Source of the DNA: Candidatus Limnocylindrales bacterium
Lineage (GTDB): Bacteria > Moduliflexota > Moduliflexia > Moduliflexales > JAUQPW01
Reading direction: 5' to 3'
NCBI GenBank assembly: GCA_035559535.1
Contig: DATMBG010000036.1
Location: 104,747 to 168,746, forward strand
Length of the DNA: 64,000 bases
The notes under the pieces were generated by a model. It was not told the origin of the DNA, ran no database searches, and saw nothing but the letters and a program-made list of their open reading frames with translations. This document shows positions 26,953-35,599 of the stretch, piece by piece. A program made the position numbers and the translations under genes. Numbering within the stretch: position 1 is the first letter of the stretch; every line of letters begins with the position of its first letter.

Positions 26953-27921
26953 ATGAAAAACCTGAAAGATCCTATAAAGTATTGCAGCGTGGGGATCATG
27001 GCCCATAATGAGGAGGCCAACATCCATCGTTTGTTGGAGGCTTTATTAAGGCAGAATCTGGAGGGGTATCATATTCAGGAGATAATAGTGGTTGCCAGCG
27101 GGTGCACGGATAATACCGAAGCCCTTGTAAGGGAATTTTGTGGCCAAGATGAGCGGATTAAACTCCTGGTTCAAGAACAGCGGGAGGGAAAGGCCTCAGC
27201 GATCAATCTCTTCCTTCAAGAAGCCAAAGCCGACATCCTGGTTTTAGAAAGTGCCGATACGATTCCTTCTCGGAATGCCATAAAAAATCTCTTAAAACCT
27301 TTCTCAGATCCTAGAGTAGGGATGACGGGAGCTCGATCTCGTCCCATTAACCATTTAAATACCTTTATGGGATATTCCATCAACTTCCTCTGGTGGATGC
27401 ATCACTACCTAGCCCTTAGCAAACCTAAACTGGGTGAGCTGGTCGCTTTCAGGAATGTCATTAAAAGAATCCCATCGGATACGGCGGTTGATGAAGCGGC
27501 CCTGGAAGCCATCTTAGTTAGAGCCGGATATCAAATCCTTTACGTGAAAGATGCTATTGTACGAAATAAGGGTCCAGAAACCATCCGGGATTACCTGACC
27601 CAGCGGCGACGTATCGTTGCAGGACATAAACATCTCTACAGAACCCAGGGATATGCTGTAGCATCCACCGATATCCGGCTGATTCTATCTATTCTTGTGA
27701 AGAAAGTTTATCTTCATTTGGAAATGATCCTTCGGCTTATAAAACAAAGGCGCTTTCATCGCCTGACAAAGTATTTATTCCTCCATCTTCGGCGAGTTCT
27801 TTATATTATCGGAGCTATCTTCCTGGAAATTCTGGGCCAGGGCCTCGGAGCTTATGATTTTTACATTAAAAAGAAAAACCCTTTCATCTGGGATGTGGCC
27901 AGAAGTACAAAGAAAATATGA
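26953..27921 (+). CDS. Family 2 glycosyltransferase
   Basis: A 322-residue GT2 enzyme. The N-terminal nucleotide-binding part has VGIMAHNEEANIHRLLEALL and IIVVASGCTDNTEALV; the metal-binding motif is degenerate (VLESADTIPS in place of DxD). The C-terminal third contains basic and hydrophobic stretches (YIIGAIFLEILGQGLGAYDF) suggesting membrane association. The upstream 86-base gap is AT-rich. Its end overlaps the radical SAM gene by 4 bases. Confidence 0.82.
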   Translation: MKNLKDPIKYCSVGIMAHNEEANIHRLLEALLRQNLEGYHIQEIIVVASGCTDNTEALVREFCGQDERIKLLVQEQREGKASAINLFLQEAKADILVLESADTIPSRNAIKNLLKPFSDPRVGMTGARSRPINHLNTFMGYSINFLWWMHHYLALSKPKLGELVAFRNVIKRIPSDTAVDEAALEAILVRAGYQILYVKDAIVRNKGPETIRDYLTQRRRIVAGHKHLYRTQGYAVASTDIRLILSILVKKVYLHLEMILRLIKQRRFHRLTKYLFLHLRRVLYIIGAIFLEILGQGLGAYDFYIKKKNPFIWDVARSTKKI

Positions 27922-29018
27922 TGAAAACCAACTTATTTTCTAAAATTTTGAGGTACCCCCTCTTTAGAAAATTCGGGTTCCCCAATACCCTTCCGGTTAA
28001 TTTAACTGTCAGCATTTTGTACTCATGTAACGCCCGATGCCAGACCTGTAACATTTATAAAAAACGGGTTGATAATCTTACGGTCGAAGAATACGACAGG
28101 ATCTTCAAATCCCTGGGTAAAGCGCCATTTTGGTTTACCATTAGCGGGGGAGAACCTTTCTTGAGGAAAGATATTGTGGAAATCTGTCGGCGTGCTTACC
28201 GGCACTGTAAGCCGGGTATCATTAATATTCCCACCAACGGGATTCTTTATCGGTTTATTCCGGATAGGGTGGAACAGATCGCAAAGAGTTGTCCGGATAG
28301 CCAGATCATCATTAATCTTTCTCTGGATGAAATCGGTGAGCGGCATGATGAAATTCGGGGTTATAAAAATAACTACCAACTGGCCTTAAAAACCTACCAG
28401 CAACTTAAAAATCTCGATTATCCCAATTTAACCCTGGGGATTCACACGGTTCTATCCAAATATAACGTCCATAACATTTTCCCTATCTATCATGAATTGG
28501 ACCGACTGGAGCCAAACTCTTATATCACAGAAATAGCAGAGGAGCGGATGGAGTTGGATACGGTTGGGTTGGATATTACCCCTTCCTATGAGGAATATGC
28601 CCAGGCAGTGGATTTTCTCACCAAAGAAATTGAAAAGAAGCAGTCTATCTCGGGTACTTCGATTTTCCATATTTCCAAGATTACCCAGGCTTTTCGGCTA
28701 GAATACTATCAGTTGGTAAAACAGATTTTGTTGAAGAAAACCCAGGTGATTCCCTGTTATGCCGGTTGGGCTTCTGCCCATATAGCCCCGGATGGAAATG
28801 TGTGGACTTGCTGTATTCGGGCCGAGAGCATAGGAAATCTTCGGGAATATGACTATGATTTCAAGAAAGTATGGTCTAGCCCAAAGGCTGAAGAACTCAG
28901 GGCCAGTATTCGAAATAAGGAATGTTATTGTCCATTGGCCAATGCCAGTTACACCAATATGTTATGTTCTGGAAGGACCATAACCCGGGTAATCTGGCGA
29001 ATTCTGAAATGGATATAG
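27918..29018 (+). CDS. Radical SAM protein with SPASM domain
   Basis: A 366-residue radical SAM enzyme. The [4Fe-4S] cluster motif CNARCQTC has cysteines C37, C41 and C44. The C-terminal SPASM-type domain binds further clusters: CYAGWASAHIAPDGNVWTCC, then a KECYCPLA group. Within glycan operons such proteins may epimerise, dehydrate or C-methylate sugars, or act on peptides; nothing here fixes the reaction. Translation is coupled to the GT2 gene before it and to the epimerase gene after it, which overlaps by 10 bases. Confidence 0.88.
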   Translation: MMKTNLFSKILRYPLFRKFGFPNTLPVNLTVSILYSCNARCQTCNIYKKRVDNLTVEEYDRIFKSLGKAPFWFTISGGEPFLRKDIVEICRRAYRHCKPGIINIPTNGILYRFIPDRVEQIAKSCPDSQIIINLSLDEIGERHDEIRGYKNNYQLALKTYQQLKNLDYPNLTLGIHTVLSKYNVHNIFPIYHELDRLEPNSYITEIAEERMELDTVGLDITPSYEEYAQAVDFLTKEIEKKQSISGTSIFHISKITQAFRLEYYQLVKQILLKKTQVIPCYAGWASAHIAPDGNVWTCCIRAESIGNLREYDYDFKKVWSSPKAEELRASIRNKECYCPLANASYTNMLCSGRTITRVIWRILKWI

Positions 29019-30016
29019 TTGTCAGTGGAGCCACAGGTTTTATTGGTTATAATCTGGTCCAGCACCTTTCTCAGCAGGGATTCAAAATCTCAGGACTCAT
29101 TAGAAACTTCCATAAAGTGGATCTCTTAACCCAATGGGGTGTAGAGCCGGTTCTTGTAGATTTGCAGGATACAGATAAATTGAAGGAAGCTGTTCGGGGT
29201 GCAAAGGTGGTTTTTCACCTGGCCGCTTTGAGGGGAGAAGGATTCTGGAGTTGGGAAGAGTTTTACCGGGTAAACGTAAAAGGTACCGAGAATCTCTTAA
29301 AAGCCTGTTTAAATCAGGTTAACCATTTTATCTACTGTAGTTCGGTCAGTGTCTTCGGCCATTTTTGGCCAGGACCTGCCACGGAGAACTATCCTTACGC
29401 CCCGGTTAACAATTACGGACGATCCAAGGTTGAAGCGGAAAAGCTTGTATTTCGCTATTATCAAGAAAAAGATCTCCCTGTAACCATCGTCCGCCCGGTC
29501 ATCACTTACGGTCCTCAGGATGTAAGTGGCATGTTAACCAAGTTAATTCGATTAATCTATAGTGGGAAATACTTAACGGTTGGGAATGGAAATAATCGGG
29601 TCCATTTGGTTTATATTGATGATCTTATTCAGGGATTTGAACGGATCATGACCCAACCCAGGGCCGTGGGAGAGGCTTTTATTATCGCCGGAGAAAAGCC
29701 GATTACCGTGAACGAGCTGGTCGCCAAGGTAGCTTTCATTTTAAATAAGAAGGTACCTCCTTTTCACGTTCCCCGGAGTTTGGCCAGAGGTATCGGATTT
29801 TGTCTTGAAAAGATTTTTGCAGCCGGAGCTTCTACCCGTCTTTCTTTTTTTAAGAAGGAACCTTTATGTACCCGAAGTAAGGTTGATATTATGACCGTGG
29901 ATTGTTCCTATAGTATTGAAAAAGCCCGGCAACTATTGGGGTATCAACCTCGGGTCCCCTACGATGAGGGGATTCGATGGACTGTTGAGTGGTTAAGAAC
30001 CGGCCGGCAGCTTTAA
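29009..30016 (+). CDS. NAD-dependent epimerase/dehydratase (extended SDR)
   Basis: A 335-residue extended short-chain dehydrogenase acting on a nucleotide sugar or related compound. The NAD-binding motif is VSGATGFIGYN at the very start, with YCSSVSVFG (serine), and NNYGRSKVEAEKL (YxxxK catalytic pair). The frame can be extended upstream to 28922 inside the radical SAM gene, but ATG 29009 gives the canonical Rossmann start. Substrate unresolved. Confidence 0.87.
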   Translation: MDIVVSGATGFIGYNLVQHLSQQGFKISGLIRNFHKVDLLTQWGVEPVLVDLQDTDKLKEAVRGAKVVFHLAALRGEGFWSWEEFYRVNVKGTENLLKACLNQVNHFIYCSSVSVFGHFWPGPATENYPYAPVNNYGRSKVEAEKLVFRYYQEKDLPVTIVRPVITYGPQDVSGMLTKLIRLIYSGKYLTVGNGNNRVHLVYIDDLIQGFERIMTQPRAVGEAFIIAGEKPITVNELVAKVAFILNKKVPPFHVPRSLARGIGFCLEKIFAAGASTRLSFFKKEPLCTRSKVDIMTVDCSYSIEKARQLLGYQPRVPYDEGIRWTVEWLRTGRQL

Positions 30017-30019
30017 TCC

Positions 30020-30940
30020 ATGAGTTTGATAACTATTTCAGTAGTTATCCCTTCTTATAACTCAGAGCAAACCATCCGCTCTTGCCTGGAGGCTATTTTA
30101 AAGCAAAAGCCAAGGGGAGCCTTTGAGGTTCTTGTGGTAGATAGTTCTACGGATTCCACACCGGATATTATCCGACGCGAGTTTCCCACCGTCAAGCTCA
30201 TTCATTTGGATGAAAAAGCGGATCCTGGGACGGCCAGAAATCTGGGGGTTAAAGAAGCACAAGGTCGCCTCATTGCCTTTGTTGACTCAGACTGTATCGC
30301 GGCTTCGGACTGGCTCTTAAAAATGGAGGAGGCCCATACGGGGGATATCGTTGCCGTCGGGGGGTCTATAGACAATGGAAATCCCCACAGCCTGATAAGT
30401 CGCGCGGGATATTTATGTGAGTTTAGAGATTTTTTACCTGGAATACCCAAACAGTTGGTCCAACACATCGCCACCGGTAATAGTTCCTATCAGAAGAGTG
30501 TCCTGGTTGAGAAGGGAGGATTCTTCGGAGAGTTCCAGGAAGATCTCCTGTTCAACTGGCGGTTATCCCAAGAAGGGAAGAAGATTCTTTTTGACCCGAC
30601 TATACAGGTTCACCATTTTCATCGGACCCATCTGAAGGATTATTTGAAGCATCAGTATAAAATCGGCAGAACAACCGTGCAGGTCCTGAAGAAAACAGAT
30701 CTCCAGGGGTCCTTTATCGTCAGGCATCCGGTTCTGGCTGCAGGGATCTTACCGGTTCTACCCTTTGTCAAATTTATTCGGACGATTTACACATTTATCA
30801 AATTCCGATCTATCCACTCTTTAGGTCCTCCCCTGGTAATTCCCCTCTTTTGCCTGGGGCTTTTTTCCTGGGCATTGGGATTTGCCTCGGGAGTTTATGG
30901 TTCACCTTTTAAGATTAAAGGTGAAGATAAGAACCCTTAA
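30020..30940 (+). CDS. Family 2 glycosyltransferase with C-terminal membrane segments
   Basis: A 306-residue GT2 enzyme: VVIPSYNSEQTIRSCLEAIL at the N-terminus, VVDSSTDSTPDII, the metal motif FVDSDC, and a later HHFHRTHLKDYLKHQY segment. Two hydrophobic segments near the C-terminus (LAAGILPVLPFVKF and IPLFCLGLFSWALGFASG) indicate that it is membrane-bound. It begins 3 bases after the epimerase stop. Confidence 0.85.
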   Translation: MSLITISVVIPSYNSEQTIRSCLEAILKQKPRGAFEVLVVDSSTDSTPDIIRREFPTVKLIHLDEKADPGTARNLGVKEAQGRLIAFVDSDCIAASDWLLKMEEAHTGDIVAVGGSIDNGNPHSLISRAGYLCEFRDFLPGIPKQLVQHIATGNSSYQKSVLVEKGGFFGEFQEDLLFNWRLSQEGKKILFDPTIQVHHFHRTHLKDYLKHQYKIGRTTVQVLKKTDLQGSFIVRHPVLAAGILPVLPFVKFIRTIYTFIKFRSIHSLGPPLVIPLFCLGLFSWALGFASGVYGSPFKIKGEDKNP

Positions 30941-30942
30941 GC

Positions 30943-32262
30943 ATGGCCACTAAAATTATAGAATGGGATATTTCTCAACCCATTGTACAGGAAGTCTCAA
31001 CGGCATCCCATACTTCGGCTTCTCAAATTGGAGGCCTGGAGGGGTATCAGAATTTGCAAGTACTGGTAAGAATGGGGAGGATTCCATTGGGCCTTGTAAA
31101 CCTGAAGGTGGATTCTCCTTTTATAGAAGTCTCCATGCTACTTCGAGAAATCTACCGACAATTGGGGCAGAAGATTTCCCTGGAATTAGCCAGAAGGCCA
31201 TCTTTTCCAGGGAAAGGAGAAGCAAAGGAAAGGGAGGGAACAAAGGGAGATGAAAAGAGAGATGGCCTTTCCTCCTTTTCTCCTTTAGTTTCGGTCTGTG
31301 TCTGTACAAGGAACCGTCCTGACGATCTACGTCGTTGTTTAAATTCCCTTATCTTGCAAGACTATCCCAGGTACGAAATTCTGGTCATCGATAATGATCC
31401 TCCGACTTCAGTAACAAAGGAGCTTGTAATGGAGATGAAGGGTCGGCTTGAAGTTACTGCCATCCGGTATGTTGTAGAACCTCGACGGGGTTTAGATTTT
31501 GCCCGGAACCGGGCGATCCAGGAGGCAAGGGGAGAAATTCTATCTTATCTGGATGACGATACGGTTGCAGATCCTGGATGGATCACGTCCATAGTCGAAA
31601 ATTTTCAATCAGATCCCCATATCATGGGTTGTACAGGACCTAATTTGGCCTTGGAGATGGAAACCGAAGCCCAAGAACTCATGGAATTAAGAGGAGGTTA
31701 TGGTCATTGGTTTGAAAAAAGGATCTATGAACTCAGCTCTCCGATAGGAAGTTGTTATCCTTGTAAACCTATCTTTGGAGCCGGATGTAACATGTCTTTT
31801 CGGAGAAAGATCTTTGATTTTGTGGGTCTATTTGATGAAGCCCTGGATACTGGCGTCCCTCTACCGGGGGGTGGGGATGCAGACATGTTCTACCGAATTA
31901 TTCGGGCAGGCTATAAAATTGCTCAGGATCCTAGGGTCCTGGTTTGGCACCGCCATCGACGGCATTATAAAGAGTTACGAAGTCAGTTATACCACTCTTG
32001 GGGTCGGGGATTTATGGCCTATCTGGTTAAATCGTATCTGACCGATAAACCCTATCGAAAAACCATTCTATCTGCCATAGTAGTCTGGTATGGTTATCAG
32101 TTAATAACCCGAGTATTCGGGCGTTTACGGGGAAAATATGATTTTCCAATGGACCTGATCCTTGCCGAATTTTTAGGAGGGATAGTAGGCCTTGGGAGTT
32201 ATTTTACCTCCTGGAGACGTATAGCTAAAATAAAAGCCATAACCGACTCCTGTAAAACATGA
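30943..32262 (+). CDS. Family 2 glycosyltransferase with N-terminal accessory module
   Basis: A 439-residue protein. Residues about 1-72 form an accessory module (MATKIIEWDIS, then YQNLQVLVRMGRIPLGLVNL) that recurs in the transferases at 40279, 41669 and 42981 and twice in the protein at 35600. A charged linker follows (about 85-110). The GT2 domain begins SVCVCTRNRPDDLRRCL, with NARNRA-type FARNRAIQEARGE, the metal motif YLDDDT, and RGGGDADMF-like PGGGDADMFYRI. The closing WHRHRRHYKEL is shared with its paralogues. Confidence 0.85.
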   Translation: MATKIIEWDISQPIVQEVSTASHTSASQIGGLEGYQNLQVLVRMGRIPLGLVNLKVDSPFIEVSMLLREIYRQLGQKISLELARRPSFPGKGEAKEREGTKGDEKRDGLSSFSPLVSVCVCTRNRPDDLRRCLNSLILQDYPRYEILVIDNDPPTSVTKELVMEMKGRLEVTAIRYVVEPRRGLDFARNRAIQEARGEILSYLDDDTVADPGWITSIVENFQSDPHIMGCTGPNLALEMETEAQELMELRGGYGHWFEKRIYELSSPIGSCYPCKPIFGAGCNMSFRRKIFDFVGLFDEALDTGVPLPGGGDADMFYRIIRAGYKIAQDPRVLVWHRHRRHYKELRSQLYHSWGRGFMAYLVKSYLTDKPYRKTILSAIVVWYGYQLITRVFGRLRGKYDFPMDLILAEFLGGIVGLGSYFTSWRRIAKIKAITDSCKT

Positions 32263-32268
32263 ACTCCC

Positions 32269-33897
32269 ATGAGTCCAGATAGATATACCGTAGAAACTCA
32301 ACAGACAGGGAGAAGCATAAAGATCGTTTTAGGAATTCTGACCCTACTTCTCCTTTCAGGCGGGGTTCTGGAACTTTATTGGAGATACTGGGTTATTGTC
32401 CCTTTAGAACTCGATTCCCGTAAGGGTCTTGAAGATCTTGTCCTGGCCATGGACAGTAAGGATAGAAATACCCGCTGGAAAGCCCTCTCTTTGCTGAGAG
32501 AAATAAAGTCGGAGGAAACTCTTCCCCTTTTTGTTAAGGCCTTACAGGATGAAGACTTTCGTATACGTGAAGAGGCCGAGAAGGCTCTTCGAGAACTGAA
32601 AAGGGAAAGAATGATGGAGTCCCTTCGGTTGATTTTTAAAGAGAAGGATCCCAAAATACGCCTGATAGCAGTATCTATAGCCGTTTCTTTACTGGCAGGA
32701 CCCTATGCAGAACCTGCCACCCAGTTCCTCACCTATGCCTTGGAGGATGAAGACCGGAATGTCCGTAAAGCGGCTTTGTCTGGATTGGAAAAGTTGGGGT
32801 TAGAGAAAATAACCGAACCTCTTCTTAAAGCCTTGCAGGATAAAGACGAGGAAATCAGCAAGAAAGCAGCCTCGGATTTACTCCTGGCCAGGCCCGACAA
32901 CCTGATTTCATCCCTTATACCTCTGCTGAAGTCCGAAGACGTCGACCTTCGGTATAAAGCTATTTCTCTACTGGGAGAACTCAAAATCGAACCGGCTCTG
33001 GAATTTCTCGTCCAGGCCCTGAAGGACCCGGTTGAGTCTATACGATGGACGGCTGTATCGGCTCTGGAGGATCTGAAATCAGATCGTTTAGTTGAACCCC
33101 TTATTCAGGCACTTCTAAACGATCCATCCGATGGAATCCGTTGGAAAGCGGCTACTATATTAGGAAAGCTGAAATCCGACAAGGCCGTAGATCCCCTCAT
33201 CCAGGTCCTCCTTCATGATAAAAATGAGGGAGTACGATGGGAGGCTTTAACTGCATTGGAGGAACTGAAATCTGAAAAAGCCGTAGATTCTCTTATCTGG
33301 ATTCTGCTGCAGGAGAAGAATTTAAGATGGGGAGCATTGTCGGCTCTCAAGAAACTTAAATCCAAAAGGGCTATCGAACCGATTATCCAGATCTTGAAGG
33401 ATGAAAATGCAGGGATACGTGGGGAAGCAGCAACGGTTCTGGGAGAACTCTGTGCAAACGCTCCACCGGGGTATCCAACTTGCGAGAAGGCAGTAATGCC
33501 CCTTATAGAAGGGCTTAAAGATAAAAATGAATGGGTTCGAGGTCATATGATCACCGCCCTGGGGAATTTAAAGTCAAAGACGGCCACGGAACCTCTCCAG
33601 AAAATGTTAAACGATCAAGATTTCCAGATCCAGGAGAAAATTGCCTTTGCTTTAACCCAGATAGATGCCGAGATGGGAATCTCTCTGCTGGATCATAGAT
33701 CCATCTGGGTGGTTAAGGGAGCCTCAGAAGCCCTGGCCCAGATCGGCGATGAAAAAACCCTGGAAGCTTTAAAGAGCCTGGCTGTAGAGCAAAAATTTAA
33801 CGGAAAAATTTATTATATCTCTATCTCCGATCTTATGGAAAGAATCCAATGGCGACTAAAAGAGGAGAAAATTCGGGATGATAAAAATAAAAACTAA
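32269..33897 (+). CDS. Membrane-anchored HEAT-repeat protein
   Basis: A 542-residue protein with one N-terminal membrane segment (about residues 18-35, KIVLGILTLLLLSGGVLEL) followed by about fifteen HEAT/PBS-lyase-type repeats, recognisable by recurring units such as RWKALSLLREIKSEE and VRWEALTALEELKSEKAV. Such repeats form a curved scaffold for protein binding; no catalytic motif is seen. It lies inside the glycan operon and its end overlaps the ABC permease gene by 20 bases, suggesting a role in assembly or coupling of the export machinery, which is inference. Confidence 0.82.
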   Translation: MSPDRYTVETQQTGRSIKIVLGILTLLLLSGGVLELYWRYWVIVPLELDSRKGLEDLVLAMDSKDRNTRWKALSLLREIKSEETLPLFVKALQDEDFRIREEAEKALRELKRERMMESLRLIFKEKDPKIRLIAVSIAVSLLAGPYAEPATQFLTYALEDEDRNVRKAALSGLEKLGLEKITEPLLKALQDKDEEISKKAASDLLLARPDNLISSLIPLLKSEDVDLRYKAISLLGELKIEPALEFLVQALKDPVESIRWTAVSALEDLKSDRLVEPLIQALLNDPSDGIRWKAATILGKLKSDKAVDPLIQVLLHDKNEGVRWEALTALEELKSEKAVDSLIWILLQEKNLRWGALSALKKLKSKRAIEPIIQILKDENAGIRGEAATVLGELCANAPPGYPTCEKAVMPLIEGLKDKNEWVRGHMITALGNLKSKTATEPLQKMLNDQDFQIQEKIAFALTQIDAEMGISLLDHRSIWVVKGASEALAQIGDEKTLEALKSLAVEQKFNGKIYYISISDLMERIQWRLKEEKIRDDKNKN

Positions 33898-34735
33898 AAG
33901 AATTTTTAACCAGGTTCCAAAGTCCAGTCGGATTACCATCCCATCTGAAAAAACAAGCCTGGGGCAGGATTGCAAGGAAATTCTGGCCCATCGACAGATT
34001 ATTAAAAATTTTGTGGGTCGGGACCTTAAAATTAAATACCAAAGATCCATTTTGGGTTTCTTCTGGACCTTACTTAACCCTTTATTAATGGTGGTTATCT
34101 ATACCCTGGTCTTTTCAAAAATCCTTCAATTTAACATCCCTTTTTATCCGATTTTTATTTTAAGCGGTCTTTTGCCCTGGAATTTCTTTTCTCAATCCCT
34201 ATCCATGGGTTCTAGATCTATAACAGATAATTCGGGTCTCATCAACCAGGTTTCTTTCCCCCTCGAAATCCTGACCCTCAGTACCATTTTATCTATCCTT
34301 GTGGATTTTATTGTGGAATTAGGACTCCTGATGGGTATCCTTTTCATTATGGATTGGAATTTAAGTCCTGCCATGTTATTCTTACCGATTCTGATCGTTA
34401 TAGAATTTATCCTAATTCTGGGTATCTCGTTGATACTGGCCACTTTAAATGTGTTTTTTAGAGATGTTCAGCATATTATTTCCATCTTGTTGACCGCCTG
34501 GTTCTTCCTGACCCCTATATTCTATACCTTTGAATCGGTTCCACCTCCGTACAGGCCTCTTTATAAGTTAAATCCCATGGCGGGGATTATTGCCGCCTTC
34601 AGGGATATTCTCTACTATGATCGCTTCCCCGCGCTCGATTTTCTAATTTATCCGGGTATCGTGTCGCTGGTGACCTTCCTGGCCGGTTATTTGATTTTTA
34701 AAGGTTTCAAAGGAGTTTTTCCCGAAGAAGCTTAA
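33878..34735 (+). CDS. wzm: ABC-2 type polysaccharide export permease (Wzm-like)
   Basis: A 285-residue membrane protein with six hydrophobic segments and the family pattern: a cytoplasmic amphipathic start, then RDLKIKYQRSILGFFWTLLNP (about 47-67), GLLPWNFFSQSL, FFRDVQHI and a C-terminal GYLIFKGFKGVFPEEA. It is the membrane half of an exporter that flips lipid-linked polysaccharide or O-antigen across the inner membrane. It pairs with the ATPase 18 bases downstream. Confidence 0.92.
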   Translation: MIKIKTKRIFNQVPKSSRITIPSEKTSLGQDCKEILAHRQIIKNFVGRDLKIKYQRSILGFFWTLLNPLLMVVIYTLVFSKILQFNIPFYPIFILSGLLPWNFFSQSLSMGSRSITDNSGLINQVSFPLEILTLSTILSILVDFIVELGLLMGILFIMDWNLSPAMLFLPILIVIEFILILGISLILATLNVFFRDVQHIISILLTAWFFLTPIFYTFESVPPPYRPLYKLNPMAGIIAAFRDILYYDRFPALDFLIYPGIVSLVTFLAGYLIFKGFKGVFPEEA

Positions 34736-34753
34736 AGGAGTAAGGTACCTTCC

Positions 34754-35491
34754 ATGAAAGTGGTAGAATGCAGTCATCTTTCTAAGAGATTTAAAATCTA
34801 TAAACGAAAACAAAACACCTTGAATGGATTTTTTGTGAATCTTTTTCATCCAAATTCCTATGAATACTTTTGGGCTTTAAAGGATATAAGTTTTTCCGTC
34901 TCTCAAGGAGAAACCTTCGGGATTATTGGCCGAAACGGTTGCGGGAAGACAACTTTGTTTAAAATTATTTCACGAATTTTACCTCCAACCACAGGGACCC
35001 TTTCGATAGAAGGAAAAGTTTCTGCCCTGTTAGCTTTAGGAGCAGGTTTCCATGGAGAGTTAACGGGACGGGAAAATATTTATTTAAACGGGTCAATTCT
35101 GGGATTATCAAAAAAGGAAATCGATCAGAAAATCGAAGCCATTATTGATTTTGCAGAAATTGTCCGGCCCTTTATCGATACCCAGATTAAGCACTATTCC
35201 TCAGGGATGTATCTACGATTGGCTTTTGCAGTTGCCCTGAGTGTTAATCCCGATATCCTTCTGTTGGATGAGATTTTGGGAGTTGGTGATGCCGCATTTT
35301 GGTATAAGTGTTTTGATAAAATCACCGAATTTCGGGATCAGGGAAAAACTCTTCTTCTTATCTCCCACGATCTGAGTTTGATGGAATATTTATGCCATCG
35401 GGTTATCTGGATCGATGAAGGGGTTTTGAAGGAAGAGGGTCCTGCAAAGGAAGTGATAGATCACTATCGGCAAGCAGTGGTCCCTAAATAA
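34754..35491 (+). CDS. wzt: ABC polysaccharide export ATPase (Wzt/KpsT-like)
   Basis: A 245-residue ATP-binding protein powering the adjacent permease. Motifs: Walker A GRNGCGKTT (about residues 61-69), the signature region YSSGMYLRLAFA, Walker B ILLLDEILGVGD and a switch histidine in LISHDLSLM. The sequence stops shortly after the nucleotide-binding domain, so it lacks the C-terminal carbohydrate-binding domain that lets some Wzt proteins recognise a chain end; export may then be coupled to synthesis in another way. Confidence 0.93.
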   Translation: MKVVECSHLSKRFKIYKRKQNTLNGFFVNLFHPNSYEYFWALKDISFSVSQGETFGIIGRNGCGKTTLFKIISRILPPTTGTLSIEGKVSALLALGAGFHGELTGRENIYLNGSILGLSKKEIDQKIEAIIDFAEIVRPFIDTQIKHYSSGMYLRLAFAVALSVNPDILLLDEILGVGDAAFWYKCFDKITEFRDQGKTLLLISHDLSLMEYLCHRVIWIDEGVLKEEGPAKEVIDHYRQAVVPK

Positions 35492-35599
35492 ATTATCAAA
35501 TAATGAAATGTGAGGTGTCAGAAATCAAGAATTCCAGGATTTCAGTTCTTGATTTTTGTTCCTTCAGGGTTCCTTACTCTCAGCTTAGCCGGAATAACC

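Noticed and set aside
35510..35599. 30-residue N-terminal extension of the trifunctional protein
   Set aside because: It has no relation to GT2 proteins and no better ribosome binding site; ATG 35600 gives the canonical start.
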